64,000 nt of DNA from Siphonodentalium dalli (taxonomy: Eukaryota; Mollusca; Scaphopoda; Gadilida; Siphonodentaliidae), in contig CP136067.1 in assembly GCA_032622095.1 (NCBI GenBank), positions 79,946,705 to 80,010,704 on the forward strand, in the 5' to 3' direction. The notes below the pieces were generated by a model. That model saw only the letters and a list, made by a program, of their open reading frames with translations, was not told the origin of the DNA and did not search any database. Shown here piece by piece: positions 29,001-44,000 of this stretch. Numbering within the stretch: position 1 is the first letter of the stretch; each line of letters opens with the position of its first letter. The translations under genes and the position numbers were made by a program.

Positions 29001-32000
29001 CTTACAAATTAGCCAAAAATCCGACACCAGAATTCAATATGGCGGCCAAGATGGCCGCCGAAATGTGAAAATATGCTATTTTTCTGACATGTTACCACCT
29101 TTCGTTTGTCTCTGTGGGAAAATGTTGGCATATTTGCGTCATATTATACATTTATCATATAGAGGAGTCATTTTCGACCACAGGGGGACCATAATATACA
29201 TTCATTGCGGGATATTTTTGTCCGATATCACGTTTTCCCAAAATGCCGGTATAATGGGTCAAAGCCGAATCTACGTTAATAACGCGATGTAATGTTTCGA
29301 ATCAATGAAAGTTATTGCTATTATAACAACACCCATGCATATATATGTGCAGGAGCTACACGAGCTAGGATTCTTCTTATATCTGAGTTGAGGAATATTT
29401 ACCCAAATCCAAGATGGCGGCCAAAATGGCCACCAGAAATAAAAAATCGCCGAAAATCGCCGATTTTAACATCAGTGAGCATTATTGTCATGAAAACTCC
29501 ACACCTGCTTACTATTTTGAGTTGGGAACACTTAGGCGAAGAACTTTCCTTGTACAATATCCAAATAAAAGTACCCCAAATCCAAACTGGCGCCCACAAT
29601 GGCGGACAGATTTTGAAAAATCACCGAAATTCCCTCATATTCACATCATTGGGCATTATTGTCGAGACAACTCCACCCATGCTTACAGTTGAGTTGGAAA
29701 TACTGAGGTGAAGTAATTACCTTACATCTCATGCAAGAAATTGTTTTCCAAATCGTTGATGGCGGCCAAAATGGCGATCGAAATTTGAAAACAAGTCTAC
29801 ATTCCTTTACTTTCTTACGATGGGCGTTATTGTTTCGCGATTTCGATCCACCATTACATGTTGATATGGAATAGTGACATCAAGTATTCACTAGGGTTTG
29901 GAAGTTGATACTCACAGCCAAGATCGCTGCTAAATTGGCGGCTAGAAATTGAAAAGAAATCGATATTTTCACATATTAATTTCAACTTTTTGTCATAATA
30001 TCGGTATGTATGGACGAAACTGTACATACACCATCTACTCGTTCAACTTGAAAGTATCAAAACGCATAACATAGCTCGTATCCTTCTTGAAAGATGAAAA
30101 CCACAATTAATATTGCGATGTGGCATTTCGAAATCCATTCTCCACTTAGCGCCGATAATGGCCGTAAGCTTATAGGTGCGCCAAATATTTATATCAGAAC
30201 AATTACCTGATAACAGATTCTGATTTGCAACGTCACGTCCATAAGTATCTGGACCAGCTTCCATTTCTTTGTCTGATAAATCTAGGTAGCTCACACCGAC
30301 AAAGTATTCACCACTTCCTGAGAGTAGGGTCCCTCCAATCATAAAGTTTCAAACAATTCATTTTCCGGTGTCTAGCTTACGATTTTAAATATTTGCTAAA
30401 TATGATATTTGTGCGTCATCCTGAACTATGAAGGCATATGACCGATGAGTATACAAGCTTACAGAAGGTCATCTTTATGTATGTGTCTCATACCCATGGG
30501 GATATAACTACATGCACACCTGGCGAACCAGTTAGTTAGTCACTTCTCAATAGATGGATCGTCAACTCACAAACTCAGCGAACGTATTGGCATATGTGGA
30601 CAACTTGGACAGTGTTTCGAAGGTTGCTAGCTGTCTCATTCCATTGGACAGATGTCTATCTGCTAAGGAGAAGACCATATTGTACAGACTACCCACACTT
30701 CTTGACCATGATCCGAAGCAAACTGTGTGACGCCCCGCATTTGTCTCGTCGAATATCTCCCAGCAGAGAGGAACAATGCTCGCGGTGCTAGTTTATGGAC
30801 ATGCGCCATGATAGTGGGAATGAAATGGGCCACGGTATACACCACCCCTACACCTGGTGCATGTTTAAGATATAGACTGTCATGCGTGTCGGTTTTATTT
30901 GGTGTGGTAAGATTGTATTTCCACATCCGTTTCGAAGCCTTTCTGATTGAACTACGTACATTTTTGTCTGTATAATACTATGCTAGCCTCCCTCAAAACA
31001 GTCGGATGGACTGAAGGATAATGTCTTTATAGCATGAATGTATACGTTTTTTGTTATCCTCTCTCAGGGTTAGTGTCAGTACAGTCAGTACGTTGGCGGT
31101 ATTATTCAAGAAAATGTCAGGAACTGTGGTGCATTTATTTCACTATGTATTTAAAGAACAATTTACAGTCTCGATGGCAATGGCTGTGGACGTTATGGTC
31201 ATATAGCTTTATATATATAACTTTAGAATATAGCAGTTCATGTCTCATGCAGGAAAATGATCGCAATGGTGATGTTACCAAGAAATCACTTGGTGTACCA
31301 ACGTTTGTTGAACTGAATGCAAGAGCTCATCAACGCATCTGGATGTTCTTCGCGTTGAACATTTCACCCTTTTGTTGATGGCATTTGTACTTTCTTGAAC
31401 CATACCACCCAGCGTGAGTATGACATATCAACCAACTATCAAAGGTATCGCCTTTAAGACTACACTCCAGTCTTGGTGGGGCTTATACAACAGTAGCCAA
31501 TGGCACACGCCTGGTCCAGCTGTTTAAGAACGGCTTCCAAACGGATGGGAACATACAATCTTAGCATATACAAGGAAAGCAAAGCCACACATGAGATCCT
31601 GTTTGAATCTAAAACATAACAAAATAAGGGGCGGTGCAGTCATGGTCCAATTTCATCTCCACTATAATGACACATACCCACAAACTAGCACCGTGTGTAT
31701 TGTTATCATCTGCTTGGATATGTTCGGTGAGACGATTGCTGGACGCCAACAAGCTTGTTCTTGTGATCATGTTCAATGAGTTTGGGTATATTATGCATTA
31801 TGGTCTTCTACGCCTTAGCAGAAATGCATCCGTCAAATGTCGGGTTTTCAACATTCGAAGCCATATTCAGAAGTTGTCCGGGTACGTCAGTGCATTAGAT
31901 GAGTATGCGAATTGATGAACCATATATTGGGAAGTGGCTGTTTGGGAAGATCACCAGGTGTTCACGTTGTTATCCCCATTGGGTCACCAAAGCTGACAAT

Positions 32001-35000
32001 ACGCAGATAGATAGGTCCTTCTGAAAGCTAGTATACGCATCGACCGAATACCTTTCTAGTGTATCGCACAAGATGACGCCTATACCCCATATGTAGCATC
32101 TGCATTATACCATAAGCTATACCACGAATGAAGCTCGCTAAGAATTCCAAGCTTTCGAAACAAACACGTGAGCTGGACACCGGCATATGTATTGTTTGAA
32201 ACATTCCGATTAGTGGCACTCTTCTACAAAGAAGTGTAGTAAACTGTTGTTGTGAGTAAGATAGATTAATCCGACGAAGAGACGGAAACGGGTCTAGATA
32301 ATGCTGAATGTGGCAATTCAGAATAAGCTCAGGTACTGTTGTTTTGATTCTTGGAAGTCATAATATGACTATTCGGCGCACCTATATACGGTTACGGCCA
32401 GTATGAGCCCTTAGTGGAGAATGGATGTTGAAATGCCACATCGCGATTGTGGGTTGTCATCGTTCCAAAAGGCTACGACTTACATTGGAACTAATATATG
32501 GTTTATATTATGTACCGTTCCGTCTATACAAATCGATATTATGACAAAAAATTGAAATTAGTATGTGATAATATCGGCTTCTTTTCAATTTCTGGCCGCC
32601 AGTTTGGCCGCCATATTGACTGTGAGTATCACTTGCCAAACCCTAATGAATAATTCATACATATCAACATGTAATGGTGGGTAGAAATCGCGAAACAATA
32701 ACGCCCATCCTAAGAAAGTAAAGGAATGTAGGCGTATTTTCAAATTTCGGTCGCCATTTTGGCCGCCATCTTCAATTTGGAAAACCATTTCTTGCATGAG
32801 ATGTAAGGTAATTACTTCACCTCAGTATTTCCAACTCAACTGTACGCATGGATGGAATTGTCTCGACAATAATGCCCAATGATGTGAATATGAGGGAATT
32901 TCGGTGATTTTTCAAATCTGTCCGCCATTGTGGGCGCCATTTTCGATTTGGGGTGCTTTTATTTGGATACGGTACAAGGAAAGTTATTCGTCTAAGTGTT
33001 CCCAACACACAATAGTAAGCAGGTGTGGAGTTTTCATGACAATAATGCTCACTGATGTTAAAATCGGCGATTTTCGGCGATTTTTTATTTCTGGTGGCCA
33101 TTTTGGCCGCCATCTTGGATTTGGGTAAATATTCCTCAACTCAGATATAAGAGGAATCCTAGCTCGAGTATCCCCTGCACATATATATGCATGGATGTTG
33201 TTATAATAGCAATAACATTCATTGATTCGAAACATTACATCGCGTTATTAAGTAGATTCGGCTTTGACCTATTATACCGGCAATTGGGAAAACGTGATAT
33301 CGGACAAAAATATCCCGCAATGAATGTATATTATGGTCCCCATGTAGTCGAAAATGACTCCTCTATATGATAAATGTATAATATGACGCAAATATTCCAA
33401 CATGTTCCCACAGAGACAAACGAAAGGTGGTAACATGTCAGAAAAATAGCATATTTTCACATTTCGGCGGCCATCTTGGCCGCCATATTGGATTCTGGTG
33501 TCGGATTTTTGGCTAATTTGTAAGGGTTGTATATTAGCATAACGAATCGAGCGGAAAACAAGACCGCATGTGATATCATCTGTACTATAACGGCGATCAA
33601 AGAGACATGGTGCATTTAAAAAAAATGGCCGCCATGATGGACGCCATCTTGTCTGGAGTCTCTGCAGCCACTTTTTTTTCTTGTTAACAAGTGAAAAAAA
33701 TTATAGGAGACCTTAAGGAAGAAAATTGGTGGGGTGAAGTTGAGTCCTGGGGGGGGTGCAGAGGTCGACCAATATCTCCTGGACTACATGTCATGTTTTT
33801 CTGTGATCATCCTTCTGTTTGACAAATCAATTAAGTCACAATGAGTGGGATTCACATCTCCCAGAACAATATTATGAGTGGAAAATGATAATCCTTGGAC
33901 CACCACTTACAAAAGTTATAATTAGCTCCCATTGACAAAAAAAAAATACATATCCATCTTTATCCCTGACACAGTAACCAAATTCATACCTCGTAAACCA
34001 TGCCACCAACTAACATGTGACGCTGCTTTCCTGCTATAAAAAGCAGTCACACATGCTTTAGGTTAGAACATAATAAACATAAGAAAAGAAAACAACTCTC
34101 GAGTTATATATTAATATACAGAACACAACAACTTTAAAACCGATTGAGTCAATGTTGCCTAAGGCAATCAAGACCTTGAGTTTTGGAAATAAAATAGATA
34201 AGACAATTGTTCTTTACTAACAGAGAGTTTGAAGAGCTGTCAATAGGAATACTACATGAGCTGTACACCGCTGATGAGAAAAGGACACAGGATGTGCTCG
34301 TTCGGGAGCTGAGGAATTGGGGAAGCACCACAGCAATATTTATAGCAGTGCAAGCAGATAATAAGAAGTTCATATCCAAAGTCGCCTGCCAGTCACTATT
34401 CACGCAAATTTGGTGGGGAAAGATATCGCAAGAAAATAATGTTCTTTTGGTGAGTCATTAATATTGATCTTCTTTAAGTTGTTCGTTTCTATTTCTATCT
34501 CTCTAGTAGTTATACTATAATATTTAGGCTAGAAGATTTAAATATTCTATCTCTCTGGTAGTTAAACTATCATGCATAAGCTAGAAGCTTCAAATATTCT
34601 TTCAGTTGCATGTTTTAGTGTTTTATATGCCCATTTTGAAAAAAACAACGTATGTTATTGGTCTGTCTGTCGGTCCGCCTGTCGGTCCGCCTGTCTGTCG
34701 GTCCTTTCGCTTTTTTCGTTTCCAGATCATAACTTTGAATGAAATTTGGTATGTGGGTTTATTAGCCCAAAATACAGGTCAAGTTCGAATTTGGGTTCGC
34801 CCGCAAATTTTCACCAGAGTTACGCCCCATTGTTGAAATTACCATTGGCATATTTTGCCACGGCCTAGCAATGCTCTAGTTGTTCCTTGTTAAAGTTTAA
34901 TTATTCCCCAATAAAAATAACGATGTATTGTTTAGTTTGCCTCATTATTGTGGCATGTTTCTTGGTTCATCCTATGGTAGTGACATCATGGTGAATTAGT

Positions 35001-38000
35001 TGGTTTCCCTGCCAACATCATGAATATTGTCAAAGTCAGTGGTATTACTAGTATTTGACATATTATATCATTGGTGCTGTATTCTCAACTTCAACACCTA
35101 TTTATCAAGCCATTCTGACTCCATTTCATCGTAGTTTTGGATCAAACCCATCGCTTGTTCGATTATTCGTATATAATTTTTTCAACTTTTGACACGATAA
35201 TTTCAGTTTCGATCCATCACAATTAGTTTTTAGTCTGGTAATTTCTGGGGAAATTTACAAATACTTGACAAGATTTAATAATTGTACTCACAGAGTATAT
35301 AAATACACTATACAAACATTTTATACACAAAAAGCCAACTAACTGTTGTAATAACGCATTATTCTACCACTGATTGAGAAAGTACACAAGGTCACAAAAT
35401 CCACAATTTTTCGACCTAAACTATTTTGACATTACTTAGACAGTGTCATATAAGAATTACACAACTATTTTGAGGCTACGGGTTCATAGAGTTAAATATT
35501 CATGCAAGGTACTATCAACAGTGTCGCCTCAAAAGTTTAACCCTTTCTTTACTAAATATTTATTGACGAGTATTTCCCATTGTTGAGATAATAAGTTCAA
35601 CAAATGGCCATTATCTGAATATTACCTGCTAATGAATATGAATTCTCCTGCAATTGTATTAAAGGTACTCAATCCGATTTGATGGTCCCCATATCATCAG
35701 ATTCCAACAACAACAATTTTTGAAATGCCACTTCAGTTATCAGAATTGATTAATTGCCCAAAAGTAATGCTAACCACAGTCAACTATAGTATAAAATTGC
35801 ACATAATATCTGACCAAAAAAAAGCCTATTGATTTTTGAGTTATCCATCTTCAACCACAATTTGGTCCAAGGCAGTCTTCTTGTTGACTTATTGGTGGTG
35901 AAAAATAATAGATTTCAAATTCGATATCTTCAACCACAATTTGGTTCAAGGCAGATTTCAAAAATTGATATCTGATCACTCTTAGCTTTGATGGGTGTGT
36001 TCCTCGACTCAAATCGAATATCTTTTCCCCAGAAGCCAAGAAATAGTAATTTTATGAGCGTTAATTTGGATTATGCATCTTTTATTGTTTGTCTGTCTGT
36101 CCTGAACATTCCTTGATGAATAATAGACGATTCAATTAAATTATTTTACAATTGAATGGGATAATTAATTAAGTGAAGAAAGGGTTAACTTAATTTACTC
36201 CAAACAGTATCTTACAGGGCAATCAATTTATTCTAAACAATATCTTACAAGCAGTCAACCCGAAATCATGAGATAGCCATGTTTACTGACTTGCTGTCTT
36301 TCTATATTCAGAACAGAACTCTGCCACATCAGGGATATTTTTGGTGTATTTTGGCGCCAAGTAAAGGGATATCTGCTGGAAATCATTTTCTGCAAATTTA
36401 ACCCTTTGAGTGCCTAAACCTACAAAATAAGTCTGTTAAAGAATATAAGAATAAATTATTAAAATTGTAAAAAATTGTAAAAAATAAAAAAAATAATAAT
36501 TGTTAGGCCAATGCATTCTCTTATATATGCGAGGCAACCTATGGTCGACTCGCATATATAAGAGAATGCATTGGCACAGGGTATATGGGTTGATACAAAA
36601 ATCGACCTGGCACTCAAAGGGTTAAAGACATAGAACCATGTACCAAAACCTGCATATGATATATTTGAAGAATTCCCAAGGCTCACAAATTAACTATCAA
36701 ACTCAATGTATTGTCCTTCTTCGGATGATTAGCCATTGACTCAATGCATTGATGTTCAACGCCCATGGTGCGTCACTGTGAGGTTACATAAGTTAATGGC
36801 CATATACGACACATTGAACTTACTAGAACCTTATGAACTTCGTACGAGTAATTAAAATTCTCACCTGGAAAGCATGATCAAATCGTTACAAGACTCTTAT
36901 TTGCCAGCTACCGCGACATGTGAGGCTCAGTGATATTAATCTCACTTCGCCTCACATGACACCGTATCCGGATACAACTCACCCTGTAACTTATAACATA
37001 CCTGATCAAAAAATTCAAGTAAACTCTACCAACATTGTATTGTACTATATTTTTTTCAGATACTCCTGTGTGTTTTCTGTCCAGTACTGATACCTGCCAT
37101 TGTAACATTCAACTCTTCTTCTGAGGATGAGGTCGCTGATACTCAGCCAATCAAACAGAAGGTAGGTGTTGATGTTAGGATGTTCACTGTACAATAAACC
37201 TCAGAATCAATACATTGAACAATTATAATTTAATTTTGATATTAATGTGCACGCCGGGACTACATGGCCAGTACTGATCTTCCTGACCCAAAAAAGGCTA
37301 AACTAAACAACAGACCACTTAGGGAGCATGTCAAAACCTCTTTCGCATATGCGAAAATATTGTCGAAAAAGTTTTGACGTAATTGACGTAAATGTGCAAA
37401 AACGAAATGTCGGAAATGACGAAAAATAATGCGATAACGTCGAAAGCGACTGGCCATAAAACTGCGATAACGTCGAAACCACAACAGACCAAAATTTACG
37501 CAAAATGTTGAAACTTTCGACAACGCGAAAGTCGCGACGTCGAAACATTGATCGATATTCGCAAACGATGAAAAGTTAAAACATCCATACGATGTTGTCG
37601 CACTTCATAAATCCGCGCATTTATTTTTGCCTTCTGCGTAATCAGATGCCAGCTGAATTTTTATTGGCTGTCAGCCAAAGGCCATACAAACAACTCTATG
37701 CGGTTAACACACAAGTACAATGACTTGACAGTTCGACTGTTTTGATAGCTATGAGTTCGCACAAGGCCTAATTAAACAATAGTCAACCCATTCCAAATGT
37801 GTGAAGGGGTGACATTTAGCAAAAGGCTATACAAACATATAGGTCCACTGACATATAATGACGTATATACCGGTCCCTCACAACTATGCGTGAACTGTGC
37901 GACAGTTTTGTTGTTGTCGTAATGTCTTCTCAATTAGTGAACAATGGTTTAACTCGTTGGACAAAAACAACACATCTGATATATAAAATTCCAAAATGAA

Positions 38001-41000
38001 GCGACTTGATGTCATAATATCAGTTCGATCATGGCTAGAAACAGTGATGAAATCGAACAGATCTATCGATAGCGGACATATACGCAGTTGGGAAAATATT
38101 AGACCAGCAGTTTACACAGGTCGACAGTACAAAGAAGATAGGGTTCACAACCCCAGGTATCACACATCTAACAGAAAAAAGATGAAATCACACAGAAATT
38201 TGAAACCAGCTGCACCCACCCACAACGGGAGCGACAACCGTCCATCCACATGATCCAGCATTTGAAGCAATAGGCCCGATATAGAACAAGCCCTCATCAC
38301 ATTGTATCAACGCCAGACATATATAGAGCCATACCCCCTAAGTTCATTGTTTTATAATGGTATGTTATCCATATTTTTATTATTCATTCAATAAAGAATC
38401 GAGAAAAACATAACACTCAACTCCTCTGTCAGTCAATGCTACCCACAAACGAAACTAGAATTGGCCTGGGAAATTAGTGCTAAAAATAGCACAACATAAC
38501 ATGATTGTGCAATTCGTGGAAATTCCAAACTATTATAATATGAGCATACGTAAACGTAATAAAGCCCACGTAGATTAAATCTGGCAGTTTGCGATACGAA
38601 ATACATTTATAATAATTACCGCTTTTGAATTATACCGGTATCGAAATTAGTCGACGAAATTGATGTGACAAAGATAAAGGGAAATAATGACATTTCTTCC
38701 TGTGCTCAAATAGAACTTTCGAAGAGGTGTTCTTTTGTGCGACACTGTTCACATTTTCACAACATTTTTTAATCGATTCGTTTACTGTTAACACCGAAGA
38801 TCTGGTCTGCTTGACAGCGTGGAAATATAATAAAATTACATTACAAAATGCTCCAAGTTGTGTGTTGAAATTCTGCACTACATGTGGAGTGATGACAGGG
38901 TGTGCTGTATAGCTCATGGTGTGTTGCTACACAGCTAAGTCATGTAGTCCGAAAATATCCAACGTCTATTCAAATCTGAGATAGAAATGCTTATTTGCAT
39001 AAGTTGGAGGGAATTGTGTGAGCACATGGTGACGTCATACAGTATAGTACAGTTCACAATCCGAAGAAACAAGTCCTGTTACAGTCATGTCGCAAGCATA
39101 TGGGTGCTCGTCCCATATCCCAACTAAAGAACACAGGTGTGACATTAAGAACTAACCGGCACGATTGAACATAGTGACATTAACGGATTGACAGACCCAT
39201 GTCACAGTATATGTCGCAAGCATATGAACGCATGCATTTGACACTATATCAATATGTGGGATACATACACAAAACCGCACGCGTATGTTACTGGTATCAG
39301 TATATCGAACGATTGCAACCTTAAGTGTCATCCTTACGCGACGCAGGCATGCACATAATTCCCAAAATTCAGTCATACCAGAGTCCAAAATATTGTACCC
39401 AAATACAGATTATGTCACACCGTTATATAATCGTTATTTGTTTGTGTGTAAAGCGTTCCTACATAAATAATGTGTACACTGCTACTACATCAATAAAGCA
39501 ATTTTCAGTCAATATATACCAGGATATGTTGATCAACTTCGGAACGCAATGTGAAATTAAGAAGTATCCACGATTAAATACAATTTCCCACTACCGGTTG
39601 GACAGACTATTGGCATAACTAGTATATGTCGCAAGCATGTGGATGCACTTATGACACGATATCAATGTCGCATGCTTGGTATGGAATATATACACAAAAC
39701 TACGCGTGTGTCTTACTGTTGTCAGTATATCGGATGAGTTCAATGGCGTAGGATAGCACAATCTGCCAAAAACATTATTGTTCTCATTAAAAGACGCATG
39801 CATGCATGATTATCATACACTATCGGCCAGTAACAAACATGCAACTGGGTCTGTTTACCACACGCTCGATCGATATATTCTAACTGACTCTTCCCCACCG
39901 ATGTCTCTATATCCCTGCAAGATAGATGTTGCCTAACACTGTTTCTTGAGTGAAAATGCTCAATTTCAGGTAAAAAAAAACGCATAGATTTAACCATAAA
40001 ACCTGCATTTTAGTAACTTAATTTGTATTTTTCTTGCGATAATTGTCATATCTGCTTCAAAATAATACGGACACCAAACACCATCAGCACCAACATTCAG
40101 TCATAGACGTAGTCGAGAATACTGTACCCAATTACTGGTTGTGTAAACATTTAAGGCTTCATTTTTTGTACACTGCGCTACTACGGCAATAAAGCAATGT
40201 TCAGTCCATATGCCAGGTTCCATTAATCGATGCCGCAACCACGTGAACGCCCCTACCGGAATATCGACGTATCCCAACTGTAGAACGCATGCAATGTGAA
40301 ATTAAGAATTAACCACAATTGAACATAGTATACCACTAACGGATTGTCAAACTATTGCCATATACTGTATGTCGCACGCATATGGACGCACTTGACACGA
40401 CATCAATATCGCACGCTTGGTACGGAATATATACACAAAATCGCATGCGCGAGATACTGTTGTCGTATATCGGACGAGTGCAGTGGCGTAATGATCGCAC
40501 GATCAGTCAAATACAAATTGTTATCCTTACGCGACGTATGCAAGTATGTCATATACCAGGGGGAAATAACACACATATGCGGCTGTTAATCACACATTGG
40601 AATGGCATATTCTAACTGACCCTTCCCCACAAGTGTCTCTACATCCCTGCATTATGGATGTTGCTCAACACGGTTTCTTCCACGAAAGTGTCAAATACAT
40701 ATAACGATTATAACTCATAGATTTAATCACACAACCTGGAAATTTTAAGTATTTTAGTGACTTTTTCCTGCAATATTTGTTTATCCTTTTAATGCTGGGA
40801 GCTGCACTGTTTTGGTATTAAAGACCATGTTCCAGTGCCTTCCCTTATATATGAAGCCTCGTATATGTAAGAGAATGCGTTGACACAGGGTTATTCGTAA
40901 TATTTCCGGAAACTCAAGTCATGAAATTGTTAAATTTAATAGACACCATGCACTATCAGCATCAAAACTCTAATAGCAGGTAGCGTTGAGAACACTGTAC

Positions 41001-44000
41001 ACAATTGCTGGTTATGTCACAAGTCTAAGGCCGTATTATATATTTTAATGCGCTCTCACATCACCCATTTTCACACTGCGCTGGTACACCAATAAAGGAT
41101 TTTCAGTCTGAGTTGATCAATGTCGCAACCATATGGGCGTTCCTTCTGGAATATCGACAAACCCAACTATGGAGCGCATTGTGAAATTAAAAATAGCCAC
41201 CATTGAACTTCCTACCACTAATGGGTAGGCAGACTATTTCCATATTGTATGTCGCAAGCATATGAAAGAACTTGCCACCATATCAATATCACTCGCTTGG
41301 TATGAAATAAACAAAACCGCATGTGTGTGCTCGTGTCGTCAGTTTATCTGACAAGTGCAATAACAAAATGATAGCTTGACCTGTCAAATACACTTCCACG
41401 ATCGCACAGAATTTCATAAACATTCCGGAAATCCACGCCGCATCTTAACATCTTTGCAATGTGTCTGTTCCTGCATGTGCAATGGAATCGTGAAATTGCC
41501 AGTTTGAAACTGAATTTTTTTCGGATTTTAATGCAATTGCTTGTAGCTACAGGTACCTGCTTAAATATAACTGACACCACAAACCGTCAATATTAAATCA
41601 GAATCATACCAAGTAGAGCTGAGAACACTGCTATCAATTACTGCTATACTACGATGCCAGTCTTATTAAAACTAGACCTAAATTTCATTACTTTCAACTT
41701 ACGTTGAGATTTGACTGTAAGGAAACCTTGGTCTAGTTATTACTAGACTGCCACGATGCTAAAGCTGTAGTTTTATTTTGGTTAGACTGAGTAAATACGT
41801 CAATCATTTTCCACAGCACTACTGCATCAATAAAGGATCTTTCAGTCCATATGCCAGGACGTGTTCATCAACGTCACAACCGTGTGGACACACCTCCTAA
41901 AATATTGAAACATCACGAGTCTGGAACACATTGTTAAGAATAGAAATGACCAAATTAACAGACTCTTGCCATTGTGTATATCGCAAGCATATGGACGCAT
42001 GTGCCACTACCGGTATATCAATATGAAACGTTGGTATGCAATATATACACACAACTGATTATGTGTGTTCCTGTCGTCAGTTTACCATATGAGTGCAAAT
42101 GCGCAAAGATAGCATAATTTTCTGCACGAACAGTGAAATACCTCATGCGTTATTGTTATGGGATCGCAGGAGTTTCATAAACTTGGGGCCATAGCACCGA
42201 TGTATGTTCTTTCTTTGAGTGTCTAATTGAACATAAAAATTGCTGTTTGCAGTCATGTTTCACGAACTTATATAGCTATAGTAGTACATGTACCCTGATG
42301 TATGTAAGGCAACATTATAGTAAATATCGAGATAACTAAATTCGATTTGAGCCGAGGTTCACCGAGACTCCAATAGAATTTAGTGGATAAAGTTGATACA
42401 TTACGTATAAAGTAGAATGAGTTTGATATACATTTTATCACATGATCAAATAAACGCGAAGCAACGTGAAGTATTCATCGAAGAAAACTATCATAAACGT
42501 CAGCAATCGCAAGTTGTTTAAATAATGGCGTGACGTCATCGCACGTGCTAATATTACATGTGTGTCTTACCAATAATTATGAACCTGGTTTTGTGAGTTA
42601 ATTATGTGATAAATTGTGATATTAAACGAACAACAGGAAATAGTGCCAGGTGACCCTTGACTTCCGGTCTGTCTTCTATTTACACTCCATATATTATGCC
42701 TTCCAATATTTTTCCAACCAGCTATAATCATGAAGAGTTTGAAAAGTTATGTCATTATATATACACACCATTAAATACATCAAAGTGTCTTTATTTATCT
42801 GGGACTATTTCTTTACACACGCAAACAATGAACAGTTACATGAAAAGTCATCCCATGTCTTACAGAAGCCGATGTTAGTTTAGCGTACCATTCGTTGATT
42901 TAAGTAGGTTTTGTCAAGGCTTTAGATCATGTAATAAATATAACCTATAACTCGTCCCCAGAGTATAGGCTATAGCGGAATTTACAAAACTCGTCCACTA
43001 AATTAGGTCAGGACCTCAACAAAGGCTCGTCCAGTTCTAATATTCTGGACTCGTTTTGTAAATTCCGCTATAAACTGGGGACTCGTTGTAGATCCTCTCT
43101 TTATTGCACACCCTGATCCCTGGAACATGACAAATGTGGCAAGAATGAAAAAATACCAACCGGTATGAATCGTATGATGGCAGTATCTCATTCTAATAAC
43201 AATATATTTCTTATTGGTGAATTTGGATTTAGTTCAAAATAATATGATCATACTGTTGGCCCAATATTTTATTAATCAGAAGGCAATCACATCACCCAGG
43301 AATCTTCATGTCTTTTCATTACACTTTCTGTTAGACATATATGTACATTGTGCAGCCACATTCAAGTGTAAATTATGACACTTTCCAAACGTAATAGAAC
43401 AAGATTTACATTCTCCAGAATTGAAGCAGTGTATATTTTCCTTAGAACAAGTGGATCAATACCCTGTACTTTCATAAGATGTTTTGCACTGAATAAATAA
43501 CTACACATCAGCTTCCTGGAGTGAATTCCTTGTTACCTCAGGTCAAGAATCACTATACCGTGTGCACATATAATCATATTACACATGTATGCCTCCACCC
43601 CAAAAGTATCCATTGCACACATGACTAATAATAATTTAGAATAGATGATGTATTTTCTGTTATCCTGTTTTCTCATCATTTCCTTTTCTAGTAGTATTAT
43701 AAGGAAGCTGAAGTTGCAAGTTATTAAAAGTTTGTGTCCTTGGTGTTGATATTGTCTTTGTGTGTGAATAACATTCCAAGAAGAGAGCCCACAGAAAATA
43801 GTGGATTTGACATTTGTGTCATCATAGTCAGGATACAACAGTTCCATTTAATCTCTGATTGTGAATTTTAATTTTACACCTGTCCAAAAAAATTGTCTGA
43901 TGCCTTTTCAAAATGTATTCAGAACCAGTAAATGTCAGATCAGTGATCACAGAGTTGAACTTCTGATAGTTGATGTAGTTATATAGTTATATGTGTGATA

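Noticed and set aside
29292-29711. A 139-codon ORF and mirrored ORFs in both arms of the giant palindromes
   Set aside because: They appear in both orientations, are rich in ATGGCGGCC-derived residues and match no transposase motif; treated as by-products of the inverted repeats.
42657-43847. Short ORFs in the interior of the 11.4 kb element as transposase exons
   Set aside because: No DDE, helix-turn-helix or Myb-like motif could be seen, and neighbouring ORFs do not join through plausible splice sites.
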